Assembly (NCBI GenBank): GCA_038210495.1
Contig: JBBQWR010000007.1
Coordinates: 1-64,000, forward strand
Length of the DNA: 64,000 bases
Direction: 5' to 3'
DNA from: JBBQWR01 sp038210495
GTDB taxonomy: Bacteria > Planctomycetota > Planctomycetia > Pirellulales > DATAWG01
The notes below the pieces were generated by a model. It was not told the origin of the DNA. It saw nothing but the letters and a program-made list of their open reading frames with translations, and searched no databases. How positions within the stretch are numbered: position 1 is the stretch's first letter; the number at the start of each line of letters is the position of its first letter. Below, in pieces: positions 7,113-15,711 of the stretch. The position numbers and the translations under genes were made by a program.

Positions 7113-8801
7113 CTACTTTACCGCCACCGGCAACCGATACACCGCATACGAAGGGTTCTCATATTCCGCCTTGGCATTCCATCGCGGCATGTCCGGCAAT
7201 TGTTGCACGATCGCATAGTGCGCACGATATTGACTCGCCAACTCGTTGAGGCGGGCCGGCGTCAATTGCCCCAGCGATTCGCGCCATAGCGTTGGCGGCA
7301 GATCGGGCGACAGACCGTGAATATCGCTCAGCCGCTGAGCCCATTGTTTGATGCTCGCCGCGTCCTGCGGGATGTCTTTCCAGTTCACCACTTCGGCGCG
7401 CTCGGCGTGCCAGCGGAGCGTCGCCGAGAGCCGCGGCGTGAAAAATACCGCGTCCGGCGGCGTGTTGTTTTTGATCCACTCGCATGCTTTCAGCCAATCG
7501 TCGTAATTCATATTTTTGTCCGACCGCGGCACAACCGGCGCGGCGTTGTTTGCAAGCAGCGAAATCGGCAGATGCTGCGTTTGAAAGCCCAAGTCGCCGA
7601 GAACGATCAGCGCGAGCCCTGCGACCCAATAGTGTGCGACGAGCAAGCCGGATTGTCGGGGGCCAATGCGGGCTTGCCCAGCAGCGCCGCCTGTAATCTC
7701 GCTTGACGAAGCACTGCTGGACAAGCCAGTCGTGGCGCCCCATCCTATTTGCGCGAGCCACCACAAGCCCACGAGCGACACGCCCATGGGAATCAGCACA
7801 TCGGTCATGCGGAACCAATAGAATCGCAACAGCGCCGCGGCAATGTCGGGCGACATGTACGACAATCCCACGAGCGCATATCCGGCCAACGTCAGGAGCA
7901 ACGAAGCGCTCGCGAACCATCGCAACCGTCGCTGGGCCGGATCGCTCGGCGCGGCGGTCACCATCGTGAGCCACAGCCCGCAAAGCAATAGATGCCGGCT
8001 GGGAAATCCTTCTCGGAATTTGTCGGCCGATAGATGATGCGGCAGTCGCTTCAGATAAACGTCATTCGCAAGCCGAACCGTCTCCGCATCGACTCCGCGG
8101 TTGAGCGAGAGCGCGAACCACAGCCCTGGCAAAGCCAGTAAGAATCCAGCTGCGAGTCCCGGCGCGATCTTGCGGAGCGGCGGACGAGCATCGCCTGCTC
8201 CGAGCCACGCCACGACCGCGGCCAGCGTCGACCAGCCGCCGACGATGACATGCAGCGAACTGGCCAAGCCGAGAAAGATCCACGCTCGGTTCCACCGCTC
8301 GCGCAGGATCGCTTCCAAAGCCAGAAACACCAGCGCATACGAAAAGCCCTTGGCTTCGATTCCCCCGATGACCCACTCGCCGGCCATGTGGGCATTTTCG
8401 TTAAGCAGAACAAACAAGCCGGCGGTCAACACGGCAAACCACGCTCTGGGTAGCACGACCCAGCTAAGCCGCCGCCAAGTCCAGGCCAGCAGGGCCCAAG
8501 TGACGAGCCGCCCCACCCAGGCCACTTGCTCGAGCGGGAGCCATTTGATCAGCCAGCCGAACGTCCAATAAAATACCTGATGGGCATCGGCCGTATTGAC
8601 GAAAAAGTCGTTCGCGCACCAAGCCGGATTCCAATAATGCTTGGCCTTGGACAAATAGTGACATTCGTTGACATCCGGCACGGGCCAGGCGCCGTGCAAC
8701 GCAAACACGCCAAAGATCAACACAACCTCGGCCGCGGCCAACCAAATCCGCCCGGCGGATGAGACTCGGGCCGGCTGCGAAGCGGAGAGAACGTCATTCA
8801 T
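7113..8801 (-). CDS. Polytopic membrane protein (DUF6798-like)
   Basis: A protein of about 562 residues with around ten hydrophobic segments. A recognisable N-terminal block (PVPDVNECHYLSKAKHYWNP, then WCANDFF and GEWVIGGIEAKGFSYA) recalls a planctomycete family annotated DUF6798. The C-terminal 100 residues are soluble and mention W-rich conserved stretches (RWHAERAEVVNWKD). The overall layout resembles membrane glycosyltransferase- or mannosyltransferase-like proteins, but I see no firm catalytic motif. Residues about 353-383 (Ala/Ser/Gly-rich) are encoded by an in-frame copy of the family D inverted repeat (7659-7741), an unusual coding insertion. The ATG at 8801 was chosen; a TTG at 8837 is the alternative and is preceded by a weak GAGGA. 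Divergently arranged with the antiporter gene. Confidence 0.75.
   Translation of the reverse strand: MNDVLSASQPARVSSAGRIWLAAAEVVLIFGVFALHGAWPVPDVNECHYLSKAKHYWNPAWCANDFFVNTADAHQVFYWTFGWLIKWLPLEQVAWVGRLVTWALLAWTWRRLSWVVLPRAWFAVLTAGLFVLLNENAHMAGEWVIGGIEAKGFSYALVFLALEAILRERWNRAWIFLGLASSLHVIVGGWSTLAAVVAWLGAGDARPPLRKIAPGLAAGFLLALPGLWFALSLNRGVDAETVRLANDVYLKRLPHHLSADKFREGFPSRHLLLCGLWLTMVTAAPSDPAQRRLRWFASASLLLTLAGYALVGLSYMSPDIAAALLRFYWFRMTDVLIPMGVSLVGLWWLAQIGWGATTGLSSSASSSEITGGAAGQARIGPRQSGLLVAHYWVAGLALIVLGDLGFQTQHLPISLLANNAAPVVPRSDKNMNYDDWLKACEWIKNNTPPDAVFFTPRLSATLRWHAERAEVVNWKDIPQDAASIKQWAQRLSDIHGLSPDLPPTLWRESLGQLTPARLNELASQYRAHYAIVQQLPDMPRWNAKAEYENPSYAVYRLPVAVK
7659..7741. repeat. Family D inverted repeat embedded in a coding sequence
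   Basis: CACTGCTGGACAAGCCAG at 7712-7729 matches the arm of the intergenic copy at 674-761, and GGGCTTGCCCAGCAG at 7670-7684 is the facing arm. The element lies in frame within the membrane-protein gene. Confidence 0.65.
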
Positions 8802-9162
8802 GCGGGCGGCGCCGGTTTCGACCAGGAGATTGTGCAAAATTGCTTAAGAAGTCCTCACAAAACCACCTCGGAGAAGGATACAATCCCAAGTCTTGCTCCG
8901 CGGACTGCGCCAAATGGGGACAGCTCTCGGCGGTTTTGCGAGCAGTTCTAATCGCTAGAGCCTAATCGAGCACCGCGTCAGTGAACAGGCCGACGATGCT
9001 TCCGCAATGGGGGCGATCTCTTGGCGCGAGTGTGTCGGTGTCGCGGGAATTATCGGGCCGTGTCTTGCACGCCCCGGCGCCAAAGCATCCAATGTCGCTC
9101 GGCCCTATGTTTGGGCAAGGCTATAATCGGATTCATCGCGTTGGGCCACCAGGAACTTCGGC
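8802..9162. other. Divergent intergenic region
   Basis: 361 bases between divergent genes. A TATAAT hexamer at 9122-9127 is placed to serve as a -10 for the antiporter gene, but no good -35 is visible. AGGAA at about 9151-9155 is the probable ribosome-binding site for the TTG at 9163. No gene or RNA recognised. Confidence 0.4.
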
Positions 9163-10596
9163 TTGAAAAAGAGATTGCGATCCGGGTTGCTCGCTTTGGG
9201 ATTGGTTGTCGCCTGCTCGAATGCGGCCGGCGCGGCGGACGGAGAACGGCTGGATTTACCGATCTGGTCCGGCGGACCGTTTGTCCTGATGCTGTTGGGA
9301 ATCGCAGTTCTTCCCCTCGCGGCGCCGCATTTCTGGGAGCGGAATCGCAATAAGGCGATCTTCTCGGCTCTGATGGCTGCGCCTGTCGTTGTTGCCCTGT
9401 TGGCGCTGGGCGGAGGCGCCAAGTCACCGGCCAACATCTTCGAACGGCCGGGCGCCCAGGCGCTACTGCATGCATCGCAAGATTATCTGTCCTTCATTAT
9501 CCTGCTGGCTTCGCTGTACACGATCTCCGGCGGAATCGTGTTGTCCGGCGATATTCGAGCCAAGCCGCTGACGAACGTGCTGATTTTGGCGATCGGCGCC
9601 GCGCTGGCCAACGTCATTGGAACGACCGGGGCGAGCATGCTACTGATTCGGCCGCTGCTGCAAATCAACAGCGAGCGCCGTAACACGCGGCATTTGCCCG
9701 TGTTCTTCATCTATGTCGTCGGCAATCTCGGCGGACTGCTGACGCCGCTTGGCGACCCACCGCTGCTGCTCGGGTTTTTGCATGGAATCCGTTTTACATG
9801 GACGCTATCGCTCTGGCCTCATTGGCTTTTGGCGAATGGGATCGTGCTAACGATTTTTGCGATTTGGGACTCGATCGCTTATCGGCGCGAGAGCCCCGAG
9901 GCTATTCGCTTGGACAACATCCGGATCGAGCCGATTCGAGTAAGAGGACTTTTGAACGTGCCGCTGCTCGCCGGCATTCTGCTCGCCGTCGGTTTTCAAT
10001 CGGCCGAGTTGGCCGAAGGCGCGAGAGCTTGGGTTGGCCGGTTCGTGCCGTGTCCGAATTTAACGCTACGATTCCCTTGGGGCGACCTCGCGATGATCGC
10101 GATGGCCGGTTTATCGCTAGGTTTCACGCCGTCGGCGTTGCGGAAGTCCAATGCGTTTACGTGGAAGGCGATCGTCGAGGTGGCGGTCCTGTTCGCCGGC
10201 ATCTTCTTGACGATGGTTCCCGCGCTGGGCTGGATAGCGCAGCATGGCGACCGATTCGGCGTGACCAAACCGTGGCAATATTTTTGGCTGACCGGCGGCC
10301 TGTCGTCGGTTTTGGATAACGCGCCAACCTATTTGACGTTTGCCACGTTGGCGGCTGGCCCCCACGATTTTGCCTGGCTTATGACGAACAAGCCGTTGGT
10401 TCTAGCGGCGATCAGCACCGGGGCCGTGTTCATGGGAGCCGTTTCCTACATCGGCAACGGCCCCAATTTCATGGTCAAAGCGATTGCCGACGAGTCTGGT
10501 CTCAAAACACCGTCATTCTTTGGCTACTTGACGTATTCGGGACTCATTCTAATTCCGACGTTTATCGTCGTGACGCTCGTCTTCTTTGTGAAGTAA
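9163..10596 (+). CDS. Sodium:proton antiporter / CitMHS-like ion transporter
   Basis: A 477-residue membrane protein of the ion-transporter superfamily (CitMHS_2 / NhaD-like). After an N-terminal signal-like hydrophobic stretch it has about 12 membrane segments. The two re-entrant motif regions typical of the superfamily are visible: TGASMLLIRPLLQIN with NLGGLLTPLGDPPLL in the first half, and SVLDNAPTYLTFATLA with YIGNGPNFMVKAIAD in the second. Members annotated as sodium:proton antiporters or putative citrate transporters share these motifs; the actual substrate cannot be told from sequence. The start is TTG, with AGGAA seven bases upstream. It stands alone between a divergent membrane protein and a PII gene. 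Confidence 0.82.
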   Translation: MKKRLRSGLLALGLVVACSNAAGAADGERLDLPIWSGGPFVLMLLGIAVLPLAAPHFWERNRNKAIFSALMAAPVVVALLALGGGAKSPANIFERPGAQALLHASQDYLSFIILLASLYTISGGIVLSGDIRAKPLTNVLILAIGAALANVIGTTGASMLLIRPLLQINSERRNTRHLPVFFIYVVGNLGGLLTPLGDPPLLLGFLHGIRFTWTLSLWPHWLLANGIVLTIFAIWDSIAYRRESPEAIRLDNIRIEPIRVRGLLNVPLLAGILLAVGFQSAELAEGARAWVGRFVPCPNLTLRFPWGDLAMIAMAGLSLGFTPSALRKSNAFTWKAIVEVAVLFAGIFLTMVPALGWIAQHGDRFGVTKPWQYFWLTGGLSSVLDNAPTYLTFATLAAGPHDFAWLMTNKPLVLAAISTGAVFMGAVSYIGNGPNFMVKAIADESGLKTPSFFGYLTYSGLILIPTFIVVTLVFFVK

Positions 10597-11052
10597 ACGA
10601 CTCTTACTACGTCCACCGGTAGTCGAAATGGCATCCACCGATGGAATTCAGCAGGCAAAGCGCGAACAGGTTCAGCAGGCTCAAAAGGCAGAACTGCTTG
10701 AGAACCTAGCAATGGATGCCGCAAGGACCGGCAATCGTCGAAAATCGATGGCGGATGTCCATTAGAAAAACCACTATCAACAATGCATTAAAATCAGTCC
10801 TTTTAATACTTTGGACGGCAGTGCAAGCCGCCATATCCGGCCGCGCATTTCGCTCCTGGCACATGACTTTCTTTTGCCCGTAGCCTTGCTCGCATGTACT
10901 CGTGTGCGGCGGGCGACGAATCAGGTCATCGATGGCTTGGCTGTCGAAGGCGGGACTAAACGATCTCTGCCCGCTACGGCGGAACAGAGAGCGACGCGAT
11001 ACAGTGATCTCAAGTGAACTGACTTCAAATCAAAGCATAAGGGCTGGCGACT
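10597..11052. other. Intergenic region upstream of the PII gene
   Basis: 456 bases with no convincing ORF. A segment around 10760-10815 is clearly AT-richer than its surroundings (TTAAAATCAGTCCTTTTAAT) and could hold a promoter or a silenced remnant. I could not fit a sigma-54 or sigma-70 consensus with correct spacing. Confidence 0.4.
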
Positions 11053-11406
11053 ATGAAAATGATCGTGGCGATTATCCGCCCAGAAAGATTGGACGCTGTG
11101 ATTGCGGCGTTGGACGAACGCGATGTACATCTGATGACCGTGAGCGATGTTCGAGGCTGCGGCCGGCAGCGAGGTTTTACCGAAACGTATCGCGGCGCCG
11201 AATATAAAACGCGACTGCTCCAGAAAATCAAACTCGAGATTGCCGTGAACGAGCAGTTCGTGGCGCCGACGATGGACGCCATCGTCACGGCGTCTCGCTC
11301 CGATGGCGGCGGCGCGGTCGGCGACGGCAAAATCTTCGTGTTCTCGCTGGACGACTGCATTCGGATTCGCACCGGCGAACAAGGAATGGTGGCGATCGGG
11401 CCGTGA
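11053..11406 (+). CDS. P-II family nitrogen regulatory protein
   Basis: A 117-residue PII signalling protein (GlnB/GlnK type), a trimer that reads ATP/ADP and 2-oxoglutarate and controls ammonium uptake or assimilation. The T-loop region GCGRQRGFTETYRGAEYKTR is present; Gln39 and Tyr51 (the uridylylation site in proteobacterial PII) fall at their canonical positions counting from the ATG at 11053. The B-loop region (GDGKIFVFSLDDCIRIRTGE) is also conserved. Usual partners (amtB, glnA, glnD) are not in the window, so this is an orphan copy. AAGGG lies just upstream of the start. Whether it is GlnB or GlnK cannot be decided. Confidence 0.93.
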   Translation: MKMIVAIIRPERLDAVIAALDERDVHLMTVSDVRGCGRQRGFTETYRGAEYKTRLLQKIKLEIAVNEQFVAPTMDAIVTASRSDGGGAVGDGKIFVFSLDDCIRIRTGEQGMVAIGP

Positions 11407-11422
11407 TCGAGATTGCGATCAC

Positions 11423-11517
11423 CGTAGGTCAGGTATCCTGCCTGACGCACGGTGTTCTCATCTTACCGAGTGGTTCGATCATCTAACCTGGTTGTCAGGC
11501 AGGATGCCTGACCTACG
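11423..11517. repeat. Inverted repeat, 24-bp arms (GTCAGGCAGGATGCCTGACC type)
   Basis: Arms at 11423-11446 and 11494-11517 differ at one base. They fill the gap between the convergent PII and ABC permease genes, and the right arm supplies the TAG stop of the permease. A related but diverged element is at 23903-24002. Confidence 0.8.
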
Positions 11518-13129
11518 TTCGGCGATGCGAGACAAATGCTGCCCCCGCCAGGGTCAGCCCGAGCGCGCCGGTCACGAGCAGAATGCACAGACCGGCCAGT
11601 TCGTTTTGAATGTTGAAGTGCAACAGTTGGGAGATGCGCACGCCGAGCGTCATCACTCCCGGTGGCACGACGAGGATCGTGGCCGACAATTCCCCGATTC
11701 CAATAATCACCGCAGCTAACCAAGCCCAGGCGATCGCCTGGCAGCGCATCGGCAAGACCACGGCGAAAAATCGACGCCCGGCGCTGGCGCCGTCCAACGC
11801 CGCGACGTCGAGCAGGTCTTGGGGCACGGTTCGGAAGACGTGCCAAAGTAGCAGGATGGCGATCGGCAGTCCGCGAATCGCCTGCGCGATGGCCACGACG
11901 GCGATCGTGCGGTCGTAGAGAAAATTCAAAAGCGGCAGAGAGCGATCGTTAAAAAGCTCGATCAGCCAACCTCCCACCAGAGGTCCCGGAATAGCCATCC
12001 CCGCCACCGCGACAAGCAACGCCGCCTGGGCCATCAAGCCGCTGCGCCGAGCTAACCAACCAAGCGGCGTGGCGATCATCAAGACCAGGACGCCAGCCGT
12101 CGTGGCGATCGTCAGCGACCAGCCGATTTCGCGGTGATATCGCAGCGCGCTGCCCGCGACAATTTCCCAACATCGGCCTGCCGACCAACTACGCAGATAT
12201 CCACCAACGCTCGGTGCGACGGTCATCCCCGCTTTGCAAATCAAATTCAGTAGCGGCACACCCACCACCGCCAACCCAATGGCCACCACTAATATGCCCA
12301 GCGGCCAGCGAGCCCGGCCTAGCCGATACACCAGCGGTGGACGAGCCGTCCACTGCGGCCGCCAACTGGCGATGGCGCTACAGAGCCATGCGCCGCATGC
12401 AATCAAGCATCCGGTGAGAGCCACGCCAATCAGCGTCGGCGGAGGAGTTTGTCCCGGCTCGGCCAAGAGCGCGAACTGCGTGTAAACCTCCTCGGCATAG
12501 GTCCGCAGTCGTGTGGCGCCGACCTGAAATAAATCGGTCACGGTCATATCGGTGGCGACACCGATCGCGACCCAGATCGCCGCCAGACCAGTTGCCGGCA
12601 GAGCGTGCGGCAGCGTCACGCGCCACAGCACTTGCCCGGGCGACCCATCGAGCAGCGCCATCTCCTCGAGCTCCGGTTCTACGAATCGGACCACCAATCC
12701 CACGATAAACGCAACCCAGGGGATCGCGGCCAGTCCATGCACCCAAATCGCGCCGGCCCAGCCTTCGAGCAGCCCCGGCTCATAGGGCCCGGCTGTGAAC
12801 AAGGTATACCAGCCCGACATGCCAAATCCGGCTTGCCATCCGGCGGCTTGAAGATAAAGCGGCATGACCATCAAGCTGGCTAACAATCCGGCCACGAGCG
12901 TGCGAAACGGAAGGTCAGTTCGAAACAGCGCGAGTCCCAGAAGCACACCAACCAGCAGGCCGATCGCCAGCGTTCCGGCGACAAGAAACAGCGTGTTCTC
13001 AACGAGCGACCAGCTTCGAGCATCGGCTGAGAGTCTGGCGATAAGCAGCGGAGCGGCGGCGACAACGACGTAGGTCAGGCCAGTGGCTTGACGAGTTGCC
13101 ACGCGATGCCAGAATTTGAGTAAACACAT
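11513..13129 (-). CDS. ABC transporter permease, FbpB/AfuB-like (two fused permease domains)
   Basis: A protein of about 538 residues with two binding-protein-dependent permease halves in one chain, as in ferric iron permeases (FbpB/AfuB/SfuB). Each half has about six membrane segments and an EAA-type coupling loop: EEMALLDGSPGQVLWRVTLP in the first, LDVAALDGASAGRRFFAVVL in the second. Ferric iron is the likely family substrate, but spermidine, sulfate or phosphonate cannot be excluded. No ATPase or substrate-binding protein lies next to it, so it is an orphan component. The stop codon lies in the arm of a repeat; the ATG at 13147 lies in another repeat, so the ATG at 13129 was preferred. Confidence 0.85.
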   Translation of the reverse strand: MCLLKFWHRVATRQATGLTYVVVAAAPLLIARLSADARSWSLVENTLFLVAGTLAIGLLVGVLLGLALFRTDLPFRTLVAGLLASLMVMPLYLQAAGWQAGFGMSGWYTLFTAGPYEPGLLEGWAGAIWVHGLAAIPWVAFIVGLVVRFVEPELEEMALLDGSPGQVLWRVTLPHALPATGLAAIWVAIGVATDMTVTDLFQVGATRLRTYAEEVYTQFALLAEPGQTPPPTLIGVALTGCLIACGAWLCSAIASWRPQWTARPPLVYRLGRARWPLGILVVAIGLAVVGVPLLNLICKAGMTVAPSVGGYLRSWSAGRCWEIVAGSALRYHREIGWSLTIATTAGVLVLMIATPLGWLARRSGLMAQAALLVAVAGMAIPGPLVGGWLIELFNDRSLPLLNFLYDRTIAVVAIAQAIRGLPIAILLLWHVFRTVPQDLLDVAALDGASAGRRFFAVVLPMRCQAIAWAWLAAVIIGIGELSATILVVPPGVMTLGVRISQLLHFNIQNELAGLCILLVTGALGLTLAGAAFVSHRRT

Positions 13130-13143
13130 CGTGGCGAAGCGAA

Positions 13144-13380
13144 GCATCCCGGAGGGATGCCAGACGGTAGCCGGCGGTAAGGCCGTACGCGGCCGACACC
13201 GCCGGTTTGGCGATAGCGCGAGCTATTCGACCCCGGCAGGGGCCGCAGAATTGCGCTAACAGGGGGCCGGTTGTCTGCGACCCCTGCCGGGGTCCATTCA
13301 TTCGTTGAGACGTGTAAACCGGCGGTGTCGGCCTAAAGGCCTCTGCCGCCGGCTACCATCTGGCATCCCTCCGGGATGCG
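13144..13380. repeat. 237-bp nested palindromic element
   Basis: Outer arms at 13144-13177 and 13346-13379 (34 bp, one mismatch; GCATCCCGGAGGGATGCC, itself palindromic, then GGTAGCCGGCGG) enclose a second pair with GGCCGACACCGCCGG. A third inner pair has GACCCCGGCAGGGG and CCCCTGCCGGGGTC. The whole could fold into one long cruciform. Confidence 0.85.
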
Positions 13381-13448
13381 TTTCCGATCGTCAAGTCACA
13401 CCGGAAAGTTACCTAATTCGACAGCGCACTTTCGCTGACCCGTCGCTG

Positions 13449-13504
13449 AATTCGTGAGAATTCAGATTCCTGCGGCGGACAATATCTCGGAATTCTCACG
13501 AATT
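13449..13504. repeat. Perfect 16-bp inverted repeat (GAATTCGTGAGAATTC)
   Basis: GAATTCGTGAGAATTC and its exact reverse complement are separated by about 24 bases. It lies just downstream of the SPFH gene stop (minus strand) and could end its transcript, though no T-tract follows. Confidence 0.65.
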
Positions 13505-13527
13505 CCGCTACGAAATGCACGATAGTG

Positions 13528-14931
13528 CTAATACTGGTCCCCGCCACCGAGTTTTTCTTCAATCTTGTCCGCTTGCCACGCGATGGCGGTGAGGACTTGT
13601 GAGAAGAGCGGGCCGGTGAGCGAATCGGCCATCACGCTCCCTTGCAGGGTAACCATCTCTCGATCGCCGACTTTCTCGAACGCGAACGCCCCGTGGACCA
13701 GCTTCGAGTTGTATCGCAAGAGGGCTTGGGCGTTCTCCTCGCTTGCCACGCCACAGGTCGAGCGGAACGAGACGACCGCGTGTCCCCCTTCGTCGTGCTG
13801 ACCAAACGCGATCGTCACCGTTTGTTTGCGCAGCGCGCCGACGGGCACCGTTACTTGCCAACTGTCGCCGCTCTCGTCGAGCTTATAACTGCCGGCCGAG
13901 ATAACGCCGCGAACCAGTTGCCGCGGATCGGTCGGCGTGGAAAGATCGAGATCGTCGAACGACGGAAGCCCGGCGCCGGCCGTGGACGCCGTCGCGGCGG
14001 CAGCGGCAGTTTGCGGCGGCGCGGGTTGCGGCGCGTAGGGCTGCTGCGGCGCCTGTTGTGGATACGAAGTCTGCGGCGTTGCGCCTGCGGCCATTGCATC
14101 GCGGATCATACCGGGCATCATCATGCCAAAACCGGCGCCGAAGCCCATTCCCATCGGGCCATTGGCGCCGCCGCCCCCCTGCTCCGCCATCTTGGCCATG
14201 CTTTGGGCGGCCTGAAATTTCATAAAGGCGTTGAGATCACCCACGGCCCCCATCGAGCTCCGCGAGTCGATCGCTTGCTGGACTTCATCGGGCGGCGTGA
14301 TCGCGTTAATGAAGAAATCGACCAGCTCCAAGCCATACTTGGCGAAGTCCGCAGTGACTTTAGCCCGCGTGCCCGAGGCGATTTGCTCGTAGTGGGTCGG
14401 CATGTCGAGAAGGCTGAGGCCCGAGGCGCCCAGCATGTCGGCCATTCGGGACACGATCAAATCGCGGAGAAACGACGTCACGGCATCGGTCGTGTATTTG
14501 CCTTGCGTGCCCACTAGCGTGTTGAGCAGGACCGCGCTATCGGCGACCCGCAACGAATACTTTCCGAACGAGCGAAGCCGGACCATGCCGAAATCCTTGT
14601 CGCGAAATACGATCGGCTGCGGCGTGCCCCATTTTTGGTCGACGAACGTCTGCTTGCCGACGAAATAAACCGATGCCTGGAACGGCGACTTTTCCCAGGG
14701 GATCGTCAATATCCGCGTGAGAATCGGCACATTAGCCGTGGTCAGCGTGTGCCGGCCGGGCGGAAAGCTGTCGAGCGCCTTGCCGTCGCGGAAGAAGACT
14801 CCCTCCTGGTGTTCTTGCACGATGAGTTGGGCGCCGTACTTGATGTCGGCGGAGCCTTCTTGGGGAATCCGCTGAACCAGCGTTTGGTTCGACTCGTCGA
14901 AAAATTGGATGACTTCGAGCCGAAGGCCCAT
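13528..14931 (-). CDS. SPFH domain protein (YdjI / virion-core-like)
   Basis: A 467-residue protein with an N-terminal SPFH/band-7 domain of the YdjI type. The opening region (FFDESNQTLVQRIP, AQLIVQEHQEGVFFRDGKAL, PGRHTLTTANVPIL) and the later DFAKYGLELVDFFINAITPP match that family, which is often annotated as virion core protein. A Gly/Met-rich linker (about 250-280) and a Pro/Gln/Ala-rich stretch (about 285-320) follow. A C-terminal domain of about 140 residues has no family I recognise. SPFH proteins assemble into membrane microdomain scaffolds or cages. There is no signal peptide. The upstream minus-strand gene at 15076-15711 may be its partner, separated by 144 bases that hold a family B palindrome. 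Confidence 0.85.
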   Translation of the reverse strand: MGLRLEVIQFFDESNQTLVQRIPQEGSADIKYGAQLIVQEHQEGVFFRDGKALDSFPPGRHTLTTANVPILTRILTIPWEKSPFQASVYFVGKQTFVDQKWGTPQPIVFRDKDFGMVRLRSFGKYSLRVADSAVLLNTLVGTQGKYTTDAVTSFLRDLIVSRMADMLGASGLSLLDMPTHYEQIASGTRAKVTADFAKYGLELVDFFINAITPPDEVQQAIDSRSSMGAVGDLNAFMKFQAAQSMAKMAEQGGGGANGPMGMGFGAGFGMMMPGMIRDAMAAGATPQTSYPQQAPQQPYAPQPAPPQTAAAAATASTAGAGLPSFDDLDLSTPTDPRQLVRGVISAGSYKLDESGDSWQVTVPVGALRKQTVTIAFGQHDEGGHAVVSFRSTCGVASEENAQALLRYNSKLVHGAFAFEKVGDREMVTLQGSVMADSLTGPLFSQVLTAIAWQADKIEEKLGGGDQY

Positions 14932-15039
14932 ATGCGTGCATTCCTGTGAGAATTTTTGCCGTGGCGCCGGTGGGATGGCAGCCGGCGGTCGGGCGGCGGT
15001 TTTGTTTTCGCTTGTTGTGTGTCGGTTTCGTTGCGTCTG

Positions 15040-15068
15040 GGACAGGGAGCTTACGCTCCCCGCTCGCC
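15040..15068. repeat. Family B palindrome, copy 2
   Basis: GGACAGGGAGCTTACGCTCC followed by CCGCTCGCC; it is the reverse orientation of the copy at 6949-6977, in the gap between the helical partner gene and the SPFH gene. Confidence 0.75.
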
Positions 15069-15075
15069 TATGAGG

Positions 15076-15711
15076 TTATTCGAGCCCTTTGAGTAGCTCG
15101 GCGCGCTGGTCGACTCCGCGGTCAATTTCGTCCAGGATTTGGTTCAGCCGAGGCAGCATCGTGGCAGGATCGGGTGGACCGGCTTCGGTCGCGACCGGTG
15201 TCGCTGAGATCGGCGCCGCGGGATCGGGCGAGGCGGGCGTGCCGGTCAAATCGTGCGGCGGCAAATCGGGCGGCGCGGCGGTTTGCACAGGTCCGCGCTC
15301 CGGCGCGCCGGCGAGCCGTTCGATCGATGAGGCTAAATCCTCGACGTGTCCCATCAATCCCATGTCGTGCTCGTAAACGCGGTCCAAAAGCGTTTCGTTC
15401 ACCCGGACCAAGTCGAACACTCCACTGTATCCTTGCCAGCCGCCGCGAATCCGAGCGATGACGCGATCGATCTTGGCCCGCAAGTGGTCGTATTGCGTCA
15501 GCAGTTCGAGGTGTCCCGCGTTGGCCAATATTGAACCGACCGTTTCCAGAGATCGTTTGCTTTGATCGAGCCGATCGGCGAGCCACGATCGCTGAAGCGA
15601 ATCGCTGTCGCGGCGATATTCTTTTTCGAGATAGCCGCGAAAGCCGGGGATATGCCGCAGGATCGATTCGAGGGGGCCACGATGTTCGGTGTGTTGGCGG
15701 GGTTCGGGCAC
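15076..15711 (-). CDS. Hypothetical helical protein, possible SPFH partner
   Basis: About 211 residues if the GTG at 15711 is used. The frame is open up to 15981, but the upstream part reads like non-coding sequence. I do not recognise the family. Visible features are a RHIPGFRGYLEKEYRRDSD motif near the start, then long charged helices (LADRLDQSKRSLETVG, HLRAKIDRVIARIRGG). A low-complexity Pro/Ala/Thr segment follows (about 140-185), then a final helix ending in AELLKGLE. There is no signal peptide or membrane segment. It precedes the SPFH gene on the same strand, which suggests they work together; this is inference from position only. Confidence 0.6.
   Translation of the reverse strand: MPEPRQHTEHRGPLESILRHIPGFRGYLEKEYRRDSDSLQRSWLADRLDQSKRSLETVGSILANAGHLELLTQYDHLRAKIDRVIARIRGGWQGYSGVFDLVRVNETLLDRVYEHDMGLMGHVEDLASSIERLAGAPERGPVQTAAPPDLPPHDLTGTPASPDPAAPISATPVATEAGPPDPATMLPRLNQILDEIDRGVDQRAELLKGLE

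Larger units (their letters stand above)
13130..13527. other. Repeat-filled intergenic region
   Basis: This gap between two minus-strand genes consists mostly of a long nested palindrome (13144-13380) and a second perfect inverted repeat (13449-13504). No ORF is supported. Confidence 0.7.

Noticed and set aside
10860..10885. A sigma-54 promoter for the PII gene (TGGCACA ... TTGC)
   Set aside because: The spacing between the GG and GC elements is about six bases too long.
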